A stretch of DNA of 64,000 bases from Trichostrongylus colubriformis. Its lineage: Eukaryota; Nematoda; Chromadorea; Rhabditida; Trichostrongylidae. This document shows, one piece after another, positions 32,450-43,759 of this stretch (the stretch's first letter is position 1; each line of letters begins with the position of its first letter). The stretch is taken from assembly GCA_963978905.1 (NCBI GenBank), contig OZ022258.1, positions 53,924,591-53,988,590 of the forward strand. The letters are read 5' to 3'. Below the pieces are notes generated by a model. It worked only from the letters and a program-made list of their open reading frames with translations. It was not told where the DNA came from and ran no database searches. The position numbers were made by a program, and so were the translations under genes.

Positions 32450-34660
32450 GTAAGAAAAGAAAAGGTCAAAATAAGTAGACTAATAAAGAACGAATATAAA
32501 CGAAGATCACCATTAGATCCTTTTGAGCCCTAACTCTACGAAGACTTTACATGTCGACTTCTACAAAACAGTGTAATCCTAGGACGTATATGTATTTCCA
32601 ATAGGTCTGAGATCAGATAAAATCCAATCTGGATAGGATCCGATCTCATGACAGTAATCCTTCGCGGGGGAGACTTTCCCGTCGATTATAAAAGGAGTAA
32701 AGCCATTGAGAGATTTCCGGCATGGCCCTTAAAAGGATAAATAATTTGACCAACGCAGGAGATCATGAGCTGACCAGAAAGGTCATAAATTGCCTTAACT
32801 GTATTGATCCTGAGCCACTTCGAATTTTGAACGTTCGTGTTATTGAGTCTGCTTCATTTTAAGGTGAGCTTGTTGATGAATAATTTGTGAAAAACTTTTA
32901 TTCGTTTTTTTTTCTATTTAATCTTTCTATAACGCATTTAGACCGCATTGCTATTATGAGCTCGCCAGCGATGTTTTTGCTTCAAGTAGGCTACTTCTCG
33001 ATCTTATATTCTATTACAACAGTGCACGGAGGCATTCCGTCGGTAGGATGACGCAGTTTAAAGGAAGAGGTGAGTATTTTTTACGAACTTCGTTTTGTAC
33101 AAGATGATGTGGTGACGGAGAGGCCAGTGGGGAGTCGCGTCGTAAAGTTCGTGCTGATTTTTATTCTCTATATTTCAAAACACTCTCTTCATCCTTCGAT
33201 AATCCGATGTATGTATGCAATATAGTTCCCTCTTCTCTATGAAAAATATATTTGTTTCTTGAGTTCTTTGATTGTTTTACAGTTATGAGTTAAGAATGAA
33301 GTAATCAGCAGGCGAAAATTTGCATCCTCGGCATCTCGTCTTCTTCGTCTTCTATTCAGGTCAAAAATGTATACAGGTAGATTTCGATGTAGCTTTTTCG
33401 ACTCAGCACTGTTTGTTTTTAAAGCTCAGAAATCTAGTTCCTTGTATGCAAGGATCTGCACATTAGGTTTATCATAATCCAAAAGATGACCTTCCCCGCC
33501 CCGGACCGAATCTCATCAGGGTATAATACATCGTTTATAAATTTACTGTCACATTAACGAAAAATGGCAGGTGCCGAAAGTGCAAATTTTTGCTGGCTGT
33601 TCCGTTTTGAACTTCAAAAATATAGAACAATCAAAGGATTCAATATGTGAAGCCGTAGAAGCGCAACCGAATATACATATAATATAAACATCGTCGATAG
33701 ATGAAGAAAATGTTATGAAAAACACGAAATAAAAAACGGCATGAATTTCTTCCATAACCTAATGGAAACCGCTAGAGAACGGTGAAGTGCTCAGAGAAAG
33801 AGAACATTATTGAAAGATAGCTTTCTCCCGACAACGTTGATGTAACTCCCAGTCGTACTTAATGGAGTGTTTTAGTATGCTTCCAGGAACTAACTGCTCT
33901 TTATGTAGAAGACGCCTTCTTTTTGAGAAATTGGATGATCTGGGGATAGTGCTTGGGTAAACGTGGAAATGTATGGTTATACGGGAATTCGTGAAAGATT
34001 GACGCCCATATGTATGTAGGTGACCTTCGCAACGACAACTGGTTGATCACAATCAATCGTATCGGCTCGACAAATGCCATCCTGCCGATGGTCTAATTAG
34101 CTCTTTCATATTGGTATCTTATTGATACTGCAGTAAAAAATAGCACTGGATGCGATTTAGATCGTTCTCCCCTTTAGGCGATTACTTGTTTGTACCCGGT
34201 TCCGCCGCAGAAACCAGTGTGTGGGGAGTTCCCCTCTTGAATGAGCATCAGATTACGTAGAGTTCCTTCAAGCATCCGTCTAGACAGCTCGGACGATGTT
34301 TTGCTGGTCTCATGGGAGCTATCGTCCGACTCCACCGTCCATATCATAAACAAGGCTCCAGCAATTATATGTGCCTACTTCAACCACTGGCATATCAAAG
34401 CACTCCTTCTCAGATCTTTTCTTTGTTTTGCCGTTACATTTATTTGAGTATAAGCATCTTATCAATTATTTGTATATTATGACTTAGGAGAAAACATAAG
34501 AAAACGGACGTGTCCATGGCAGTCGGTGCCAGAATTTGCTCCTCAAGGTAGAGAAATGTGTGCATGGAAAGTAGTAGCAATAGTAGTATTAATAATGAAA
34601 CTTTGTCCAAAAGATTAGGAAAGATTTAGGGGAGGAACGAGAGGTAAGTCCAACCTCTGT
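32450..34660. other. No supported gene
   Basis: AT-rich; only short isolated frames. Nothing recognised. Confidence 0.6.
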
Positions 34661-34753
34661 AGAGACGACAGAGACGACGCAGGCAGTGAGACAGGGTAGC
34701 ACAGGAGGAGACACAGAAACACGCAGCCACGCCCTGCCGCAAAGTATGAACGT
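34661..34753. mobile_element. MITE family B, copy 4, left part missing
   Basis: GAGACGACAGAGACGACGCA, CACGCAGCCACGCCCTGCCG and the right end GCAAAGTATGAACGTGATC are present; the left terminal repeat is not found. Confidence 0.7.
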
Positions 34754-35548
34754 GATCACAAGATGAAGGTTACTCTAATTAAAGATTACGGTGCTACATC
34801 AGTTGTGTGGTTAACTGTACTGTCGTTTATCTTACGTCTTAATTATTGAGGGCCTCAACAGGATGGTCTCCAGCGCACTTTGGAAGGAGTGCTGAAGGCG
34901 GCTAGCAAAGGTGCGTCATAACATGACTCACGACCCCCCGAGTCACTCTCACCCCGAAAGAAGATACTGCCTTGCGTATAACCTCCTCGCATCACAGATT
35001 CGTTAAAACCTGTCACCCCTCAGATGCTGTCGGAGTTTGTCGTAGCCATTCTTCTATTAACTTGAAATCCATTTATTATGCATATGACAGCAGCAATAAA
35101 CTTCTTTAGTATTTCGAAAAAACCCACGATTTCAGAAAACGGTGACTTCTAGCAGCTCCGTGTGGGAGTTTTCAATATTTTAGTATTTTGAGCCGAACGA
35201 CTTTGGTGCTCAGAACCTCTCTTCGATACATAGGTGTTCCTCGCACATTGCCTTTCCATACTCTTTTCCCAAGGTATTTTCAGAGTCTGAAGTCTACTTA
35301 AGAGTGCATCGTATCTTCAGAAAGCTTACTGAAAACTCAATAGAAAATTCATGGCAGATGATGGCCATTTGGATCCCTTCGTTGTGTGGGTAGACACATC
35401 ATCTACGACAATTTTTCCTCATCACAACATTCTCTATTCTTCGATGGAACATCATACATGGAGCCTCCGGTAATCTCCATCCACGTCTCACTGTGAATTT
35501 CTCGAAAGTTTGCGTTGATTTCTTTTTTATTGTTTTCTGTCTGGTATA

Positions 35549-36053
35549 CAGTAGCGCTCAAAAGTCTTCGGCCGAAACTTTTTTGTCATAACTTTTTTTC
35601 TACTTGACCAAATTTGACAAAATTTTAATATGTGGTGCCTGAACCTATTGCCAACATTTCCTTCTACTTGAGTGCCGCTTGACACTTTCATGTTTTTTTA
35701 CAAGAATTTACTACAAGACCACCGAAAAAAAGTAAAAGGCTTGGTCAAGAAAAACGGCTTTCTTTACAAAAACAAAACGAGCAAGCCTCAGAGAACATTA
35801 ATATATTGCAGAAAGACCACGACTTTTGATGAAAGCGGCACAGCGGGACGGCATAGCTATGGCACTTCAAAAACAAAAAATCCCATATAACCGCGTAACC
35901 TATACCGTTGAGCGCTAAAGCAGTATATTGAGTATGCAGTGTCTCCAAGTACAACATACTAATATTTCTCTCAGATCGGTGCAGTTGCAAAAAAGTTACA
36001 AGTGAAAAACCCAAGTGAAAGACCATTTCGCCGAAGACATTTGAGCGCTACTG
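35549..36053. mobile_element. Non-autonomous Tc1/mariner-type element, 505 bp
   Basis: Terminal inverted repeats begin CAGTAGCGCTCAAAAGTCTT and end with AAGACATTTGAGCGCTACTG, flanked by TA on both sides (35547-35548, 36054-36055). No transposase fragment was recognised inside. Confidence 0.9.
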
Positions 36054-36619
36054 TATACGAAATGTTCCTTTGAAAACCTCTGTCTATTTTTGGTTTTCTT
36101 TTATAGTTGCTTTTGAGTTCAGGAAACTCAGAAAGTTTGAATAAAAGTTCTTTGCTCGGGCTAGCTCCCCGGCAATATTAATTAGAGTACGCATATTTCG
36201 CGACGCCGTACATATAGGAACGGCTGCTCCTAACCGTTAGTGATTTCCATTGTTAAGGCAACAGTTTGAGAGAACAGTCTCGAAATCGCTTTCCATTGGA
36301 CATACTTTTTTCAGACGATTCGAGTTCATATGATTTAGTATAACACCTAAATTTAGACTGAGGAGTAAAAACACTTGTCTATCAACAACCCAGATGCCGG
36401 CCAGTATCATAAAAATGCATCGACTCCAGTTCAACCATGCCTCTACAACTTTGCAAGGCCTCTATTCAGGCTGATCCACTATTTGGTAATGCACTCCTGC
36501 AGACGGTAAATATTCGTACTGGGTGTTCGACACGAACTTAAGGGCTGGATCGCATTGAACCCTGGAATACCTTCACGCCACTACGATTTTGGAGAACGCA
36601 CTTTAGTATCCTATGACGA

Positions 36620-36990
36620 TCTTTGTAAATAACTCTGTGCCAAATTCCACCCAAAAAAATCTGGTTTTACTGCGAACGGGCAGTACCATGGCACTGCGAA
36701 AAACTGCTCGCATACTTTTCGCTAACCATTTTGTAGCTCTGTAATTCGTTTCGGGAGAGAAGAGATATTCGATTGAATTGTAATAACGCCAACCCTGTTG
36801 CAAAGCCTGAGCCGAACTTTGCCCGGAAAAACACTGCAAGAAAGCGTTATCAATGCTCTTTCTAATGCATTTTGTATCTCTGTAATTCGTTCTGGGAGAG
36901 AGAATATTTGATTTTGAAGTGTGTAACCCCGACCCTGTAACGGACCCTGGGCCGAATTCTTGCCAAAAACATTCTGGTTTCGCTGCAAAC
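36620..36990 (-). repeat. Tandem repeat, ~140-base period
   Basis: TCTCTGTAATTCGTTCTGGG with AGAGA..TATTTGATT and CCCTG..GGGCCGAATTCTTGCC occurs at about 36,868, again diverged at 36,728, and its flank (GCCAAATTCCACCC, TCTGGTTTTACTGCGAACGG) at 36,640 repeats at 36,955. Confidence 0.75.
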
Positions 36991-37338
36991 GGGAAATAGT
37001 CACAATCAGTAAGGTGACCTTACGAAACCATGAAGCATTTAAATCGGTAACTCGTGCAAATTTCTTACTTTTTTTTGTAAGGTATCCAACCAAACAGACT
37101 AATCATGTCGAATCGTTCCAAAGCTGGCTTTGCTGTGATTTCATGCCTTTTCTTTATCTCTCCTCCAATCAAGCGAGTGGAATAGGAAGTATGGTGGGAT
37201 GCCATGCCCATGCATGACTGGAAGGGCTCCGTGTTTTCTGTGCTACGGCTATCCTCATCTTCTCATTTATCACTTTTTTGGTTTTAGTAAGGTTCTTTGC
37301 CATTTTCGCCTTGTTCCTTAATGTTTAGTTTCTCAACT

Positions 37339-37413
37339 AGGTAGGGATGGATGAGTGGTTAGGAGTGCCTACTCACTTCTGCGTAGACAGGACCAAAAGT
37401 TCTGTTCCCACCG
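37339..37413 (+). repeat. tRNA-like element
   Basis: GGTAGGGATGGATGAGTGGT, GGAGTGCCTACTCACTTCTG and AAAGTTCTGTTCCCACC look like D-arm, variable region and T-arm of a Leu/Ser-type tRNA, but no 7-base acceptor stem closes. Treated as a tRNA relic or SINE head. Confidence 0.4.
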
Positions 37414-37419
37414 AGGTGC

Positions 37420-38560
37420 ACACCATGCTTTGCAAGGAAATGCAAAAATGGTGACGTTCCCATGTTCAGGCTCAGGTTGACAGACCGACTGATTGAGGGT
37501 CCCAGTCAACAAACACGGACTAAACTTGCCAAAGAATCAGTGTTGATGCGAGGACTCATCCGTAAGGCGCGCAGAACCTTCGTCCAGGTTCTTCGGTGCT
37601 GTTCCGAGGGGTGAACGACTTCGGATAAAGAATATAGCTCGAACTGGGACTCAAATACGAGATCGCTGCACCGGGATATTGCTGACCTACGAAGCGCTGA
37701 AGCATTCAAGTGCTATGCCTTCAGAAAACACGCTAGAAATGGGATAAGGCTTTAGTTTCCATAGAAGTCGTTCTGGAGGAAAGGATCCATTTTCAAAGAT
37801 AGCAATTCTTAATTAGTGTCCAGATTGCGTCCGAGATCTCATCCGATGCCATTCTGTGAGAGAAAAGAAAAGCGAATTGAAATGGTTTTGGTGGCTAATA
37901 TTGGTTCAGTGGGCTTCTCCAAACCATTCCCCAGATGGCGAAATTCCCCGCGGTCATATTCTTTGACTTGTTTTTTCCTCAACGTTCTCATCCATGAGAC
38001 TGCCGACGGCTTGCTCGTCTATGGAAAATGAGCCTTTAAGAGTGGAGAATGATGGCCGAGAAGCGAAAAATTGACAGATGACATCATGGCTGTAGTGGGG
38101 CAAAATTTCCAAACCCCATAAGTTCCCATACGACATGTATCCGCGATGTACTATTTCCCGATCTGCGCTGGAGTCGTATAGAGTGCAGTGATCACGCTTA
38201 TGCGTGCCGAGCTATAAATCACGCCTACCGTTTGGGAGCACTCTACACATCGGTTTTCCGTCCACATTTTCACTTGACTTTGATTAAATCTTACCTCTTT
38301 TTGCCATTTTTTTATCAGTTTTACATTGTGAGCAGAAAATGTGCGACCACTCGCATCACGAATTTTCCCTTGGCTTTACATGCCTGGTACTCGCTTTCCT
38401 CCTCCCGATAGGGCAAGGACCGTGGATCGCCAGAGCGAGAAGCTTTCTTAAAGTTATCCTGAACGCCAGAAAGAAGTGAGGTAGGATTAATAAGAATGTG
38501 AAGAGAGGAAAGGGTTTCTCAATTCACCTTCACAGTTGCTGGTAATTAATGATTTCATCC
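37420..38560. other. No supported gene
   Basis: Short frames without splice support. Nothing recognised. Confidence 0.6.
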
Positions 38561-38566
38561 TCCTGG

Positions 38567-38640
38567 TTGGGAATCCGCCACCGGAATTCTCGTTTTTGCA
38601 TTATCCATATAGATATGTTGTATTTGCTGACTACGGAGCA
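38567..38640. mobile_element. MITE family A, short fragment
   Basis: Only the sub-terminal piece TATCCATATAGATATGTTGT followed by ATTTGCTGACTACGGAGCA matches the left arm; the rest is gone. A similarly small scrap (TAGTTTCACGTTAAAATAAT, ATGGCTAAGA) lies near 39,225-39,260. Confidence 0.45.
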
Positions 38641-38702
38641 CTGGTATGTGCACTTATGACGGAAAATCGCTTCGCGCGTCGCACTCGCGGCGCCACCAGT
38701 AC

Positions 38703-39029
38703 GCTGTGTTCACAGTTTTGGAATTTGCAGAATTGCAGAATTGCGGAAAACGATAAAGATACGCATCGATTGTGAGAATTGCGGAACTTGCAGAGCCGTG
38801 GAATTTGCGGAAATGAAGAATTGTGGAAAGCGGTATCTTCCCTTCTCTAATCCTCTCGTATTCGTAGCATGGAAATCGATACGTATCTAATGTTTTTCCG
38901 CAAATTCCAAAATTCTGCATTTCCACAACTCCGCAAATTCCGCAATTCTCCCAGTCGATGCGTATCTTTATCGTTTTACGCAATTCTGCAATTCCGCAAT
39001 TCTGCAAATTCCAAAACTGTGAACATAGC
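38703..39029. mobile_element. Foldback element built from GAATTGCGGAA-like units
   Basis: The left arm starts GCTGTGTTCACAGTTTTGGA and the right arm ends CCAAAACTGTGAACATAGC. Each arm of about 125 bases contains short AATTTGCAGAATTGCGGAA-type units, CGATAAAGATACGCATCGAT and its mirrored copy, and a ~75-base spacer between. Strong cruciform potential; no coding sequence. Confidence 0.85.
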
Positions 39030-39399
39030 CTTACGAATTGCCGAATCGCTTGCACTTGGGAGCCCGGCAGAGCGTGACTGCGTCACCTGCACTTCCACCC
39101 ATGCCACACTGACTCCTGCACTCATGCCATGCCACCCTGCGTCCTCCACCCATGCCACACGGCCTCGCTCGAACGGCCACGCGATTTTCCTTCGTAAGTG
39201 CACACACCCACGGAGCACATAGTACATAGTTTCACGTTAAAATAATAAATATGGCTAAGACGCCACTCTCTGAGGTATCGTCCACTGAGGGCAGCGCTTA
39301 TCGGAAGCTGGGATGCGAGGGCTATGAAGCAAAGGGATGGCGGTAGCGTGATCAGATACCAGGGTGGGAAACAAATCAACTTTTAGTGCGGAATTCCTG

Positions 39400-39600
39400 C
39401 GCGGACAACTGTTGAAAAATGGTTCGGCGGGATTTCAAACGATTTGCTATTCTCTCAGATTTTCGATATCTGCGTTATAGCGGACTATTTTATTCACCTC
39501 TCTTTCTGTTTCTGTTCAAGTAACTTAAACTAATATGGCGGGCAGAAAGCTGAGATCTTTCCTCAATTAGAAAATGAAACAAAACAACTGGAAATAAATG
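39400..39600. repeat. Interspersed repeat family C, copy 2
   Basis: GCGGACAACTGTTGAAAAAT, GGCGGGATTTCAAACGATTT, TTTCTGTTTCTGTTCAAGTA and CTAATATGGCGGGCAGAAAG; colinear with 21852-22100. Confidence 0.6.
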
Positions 39601-39964
39601 TTCAAATGCAAACCTTCACTGATTAAAAAAAACCTTCATAACTATAATATTTCGATTTGTCTAGTGTAGTAATTTTCGGAGGATTTAGAATCATGGAATT
39701 CTCGCGTGACTCGTTTAATAGGTTGTTCTCACATTAAGTTTCCAAGTCCGTGAGTGACGGGCTAAATTACCCGTTTGTTATAGCTTTTTTGTTCGTAAAT
39801 GCTCTGCAAATTCAAAAAATTGTAGTACTAAAGCCGGCGCTGCTCGTTTTCTGCTTTCTTACCTTCCCCCCCCCCCCTTCTTGTACTCTTCGGTTTCTGG
39901 GAGCTTTATGTGTTCCAGCATCCTTGCCTGTGACACAACTTTTATCGAGATTTATTTATTTATT

Positions 39965-40210
39965 GCCAGTCCCTGATTAAAAGCTTTCAAATAGAATAAA
40001 AACTGAGTTAATTAGTTCTAAATAATTTAGAACCTAGGAATATCTGCCAGTTCCTGATTAAGAGCTTTCATATAAAGTAAAACTGAGCCTAGTAGTTTAA
40101 TTCAGAACCTGCATTTCTTTGTCAGTGCCTAATTGAGAACTTCCAAATAAAATGATAAAATGAAGACTGAGTTTATTAGTTCTGAATAATTTAGAACCTA
40201 CGAATATTCA
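39965..40210 (+). repeat. Tandem repeat, three ~80-base units
   Basis: Units start with TGCCAGTCCCTGATTAAAAG, TGCCAGTTCCTGATTAAGAG and TGTCAGTGCCTAATTGAGAA, and each continues with CTTTCAAATA..ATAAAACTGAG and TTAGTT..AATTTAGAACCT. Confidence 0.85.
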
Positions 40211-40389
40211 GAGCGAAGCTCATTGGTTCTGAGATAGTACATGATGCAAAACACAAAGTGAATCAGAGGTCCTTGTCCTTGTGTGAATGTGTTGAAAATT
40301 TCGTGTCTATGAAAGAACATTTTGAGCCTCATATTGTTTTGTTACATTTTGGCATGAAACTTGGGGAAGGGGGATGCTCGTTTAATTCA

Positions 40390-40500
40390 GTTTGTCGTAT
40401 AAACATATTTATACTTTACACAGATAAGATATAAAATGCCGGGCAGAAAGAGGAGCTTTCTTGGTTATAGAAAGGAAATATATAAAACATAACATGTCTG
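40390..40500. repeat. Interspersed repeat family C, tail fragment
   Basis: ATAAAATGCCGGGCAGAAAG followed by AGGAGCTTTCTTGGTTATAG matches the distal part of the copy at 39.5 kb. Confidence 0.45.
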
Positions 40501-40504
40501 CCTT

Positions 40505-43390
40505 GAAAACTAATATTAATACTATTTTTGAAAAAGATCCATATTTGCACAGTTTCACAATATGCATTTTCCGCTTCTCTTGAGCTACTGATGAGTAGTT
40601 CCTCCACACCTAACGTTACTTCAGTTTAAAAACTTTCCTGTTTTGGTAGACGTAGTTCAGTGACTGAAAGGTCTCGCGCATTGCTCAGAGATTCGCACTT
40701 GACCAGGTTGTCAAAATATCGAAATTAGCAATTGTAAGGCCCTGCATAGTGTTGTGTGTTTTGGATGAAAATCAGATGTATGGCGCACTCTATACCATTA
40801 GGTCCATTGATCCTCTAATGCATGCACGTATGTCTACTCATTGTTTTTGCCTTGTTTTAGCATAGATATTGGTATTATTTGTATAATAGTTCTGTATTAA
40901 ATCTGGTTTTATCAATACACTAGTAAAAGAAAAGCGAACCATTTGGGTGAGTTCCCTTATCACAGGTCAGGACTGACATCGCGGCGTTTGGCGTGGGACG
41001 CGATGCGTGGAAGCTATGGTTACGCTACCAGTTCGGGCCCGAAAAAAAACCTCAATTCAGGAGAAGGACGACACGTAGAACAGGCAAAATAGGTAAAATT
41101 AAGGTGAAGTGAGACATAGGTAAAATGACTTTGATTTAAGCAAAGGACACGGTAGCAGTTCGTACGGGCTTTCCAGGTGGCTGCTCTTTTAACACTGCAT
41201 CTGGTCTTGAAGAGGTTCTGGTGGTTCATACTTCTGCCAAACCCTTATTACTATAAGTTTATATCATTTCTACCACCGGTGCGTTACCGTAGACATTACT
41301 AGATGACCTGATGGGGTCACCATCTTGCCGATTCCATAGGGGTAGCAGCCTCAGCTTCGCTCCTTCCGAAGCCCCCGATCCTGAGCTCCGCTTCTTATAT
41401 CCTCGGCACGGGAGACGCTTAGATGAGTCATTGTGAACTCGGGTTCACGACATGCTCTCTGAATTTCACGGACTGAATTCCATAAGCCGCCGAGAGCTTC
41501 ACTCACTTCCCTAAAGGAAACCATACAGCTACCTTCAGAGGTAAGTTTGGCCAATTGTGTAACATGAAAGCAAAGTTCGTAAGTAATACTACAGTAGAGA
41601 GAACGGCATAAAACGGTCACGTGAAGCGGAATGAACTCCCTGTCCGCGATCGAGGACGTGCTTTCGCGCCCTCTGCATCACTAAAGGGAGGTGCACAGAA
41701 CGCGGGCAGCTAAACCGGCCAGCTGTGAACATTGACCAGGATTTCCAGCTGCTCCGTCGGAATCATCCAACACATCTAAAAATCTCCAAGTGTGACCGCG
41801 ATAAAGTCTCTACGGAACGCATTTCACAACGATTCTCAGACTACTATTTCTTTAAAACTAGCCATTTCTTTACAAATGGCATGACTTCCTAGCTCTAATT
41901 TCCTTCATCAGAACGAAATCGGACCATGTTCACTCTTCCTGAAAATGGAATTCGGGGACGATAATAGAATTTCACATAATCTTGCCAGAAAACTCATTTT
42001 AGGGTTTGTTTCGAACAACTGTTTATCGCCTTGCTGTCTGAGTCCTTCCCCCCCCCTCTCCGCCATCTCCCTTAGTTATCCGAACTGCACCTTCACATTT
42101 CTTTATTTCGACATAATATTCTGGCATACATCAATTTCATGAACAGCAATGCACTTCAGAATCGATGATCTGGTCGGGGTCATTCTTCATGTAGATGTTG
42201 TCTGTGTTTGTGATGAATGGGCCTATGGCGGAGCTTTAATCGGTGTCGTTCATCATCGAAACCAAACGATTTCCCCGCTCTTTCAGTGGAAGATAGCACG
42301 GAACATAGCTAATGCCCGATGACGAGGACTAAAGGGCTAGGCGTGCTAGTGCAAGGAATCCCGTCGCAGATACGTCATTTTTCGGCGAGCAAGACGCTTC
42401 TTACAAGGTGTCCCTAAGGGATCAGTGACGTGCACCGCCTTTCGCCTGAGTAGGTTCTTCATTTTGGTTCTTTTGCAAAAAGTTTCCGTGTTGTTTTGAA
42501 GAATTTGCCGAATCCCTGACTACCAGTTACTGATTTAAAGTGGGCTTTAGTTAACTCTACCCAATTCTTCATTTAACTGCATGGATAGTTAGTCTTCGGT
42601 CTTAAGCTCCCCTCGTTCATTTATTCAAGGATTGCGTGATCTTTTAAACGGGTACAAGGTCTCTCCTGCGAACTACCAACTTCTGAGCTTTGGATCAATG
42701 GGCTAGGTGCAGCTTCCTCATTCTCACATTTTCTTCATTCTGAAACTCACATTTTCACCTGCATTGTTTCTGTTGTTCTCACTTTCTGTGAAAGCTTCAA
42801 AAGTTTGAAAAAACGGGTGGTTCTCTTATAAACGAATACCCCTTCGGCTTCCTGACCTGAATTTGCTGCTGCCAACAGTGTCGAAAAATATTTTTTCTTC
42901 TCGGGCTCCATAAAGTAGACCAGAAGCTTGCCAATGGAAATGAGAAATGATCTTCACTCCTCCTTAAAGCTTATCCACAGACTGAATCATTTTCATGCGT
43001 TTTTGCGATAAAACTGAATGTGCATCACATTTATTATATCTTCAATTGAACAATTTGCATCAAACATACTTTCCACTTCTCTTTTTAAATTGTGGTGGTA
43101 TGTATATTCAGCACTTCAAACTTTCAACTATATTATGTCATTCCCATTGTTAATATCAATCACTGATATTTACCATATTTTCATTGTTTATTTTTCTCAT
43201 CACTATCTATTATATGTTTCCAGCTAGTTCTAGATTTTGAGGTCGGTTGGTATTCAGATGATTGAGATATACTAGAACCCTACTTTTAGCGATATTGCTC
43301 TAGTTATAGGTTGTAAAAGAAGTACGCTACAAGCTCGAAAACTCAATTTTTTCGTAATATTGTTATCTTTTTGTTATTGTTTTGGGTGGC
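40505..43390. other. No supported gene
   Basis: 2.9 kb with only a GC-rich repeat scrap near 40,980-41,030. Nothing else recognised. Confidence 0.5.
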
Positions 43391-43393
43391 CGA

Positions 43394-43752
43394 ATGTCTT
43401 ATGCAGACAGCTTAGTGAAAAAGTTGAAAGCGCACTCCAATCCAATAAGACGCAGCCAAACCGTGCACACGGCCAGGAAGACCAATTTTGAGGAACTGGT
43501 CGGCGTGGAAGTCTCCCGCACCCAGTTGAAAGCAGAGATTGTGCGCCATCTGGTCACGATTTTTTGCGCTCAATGTCACATCTCTCTGAAGGATTCAGGT
43601 TGGTTTAGGATGTTGGAGAAGGTCAAGTGTTTTTTGGCTCGAAGCCGTATATGTTGTAATTTGTCGGTCAGACTTCGAACATTGCAATTCCACAGCAGAA
43701 GGTGATGGATTATGACGATTTTTTCTCCGAGGAATTGTGGTTATGGTTTCGA
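43394..43752 (+). CDS. Unidentified gene, two candidate exons
   Basis: Exon one, 43394-43621, reads MSYADSLVKKLKAHSNPIRR, then a Thr/Arg-rich stretch, NFEELVGVEVSRTQLKAE and IVRHLVTIFCAQCHISLKD, ending GWFRMLEK at a GTCAAG donor. Exon two, 43696-43752, follows a CCACAG acceptor and reads QKVMDYDDFFSEELWLWFR to a good GTGAGT donor; the join is phase 0. A GTTGGT donor at 43599 in exon one is an alternative but gives a frame that does not fit exon two. No later exon was found with confidence (a TTTTAG acceptor at about 43784 opens LVFGGGLDFYLIRY in another phase). No domain is recognised. It may be a real short gene, a gene fragment, or chance. Confidence 0.4.
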
Positions 43753-43759
43753 GTGAGTT

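Noticed and set aside
35672..35890. Transposase remnant inside the 505 bp TA-flanked element
   Set aside because: The 72-codon frame has none of the Tc1/mariner motifs; the element is classed as non-autonomous.
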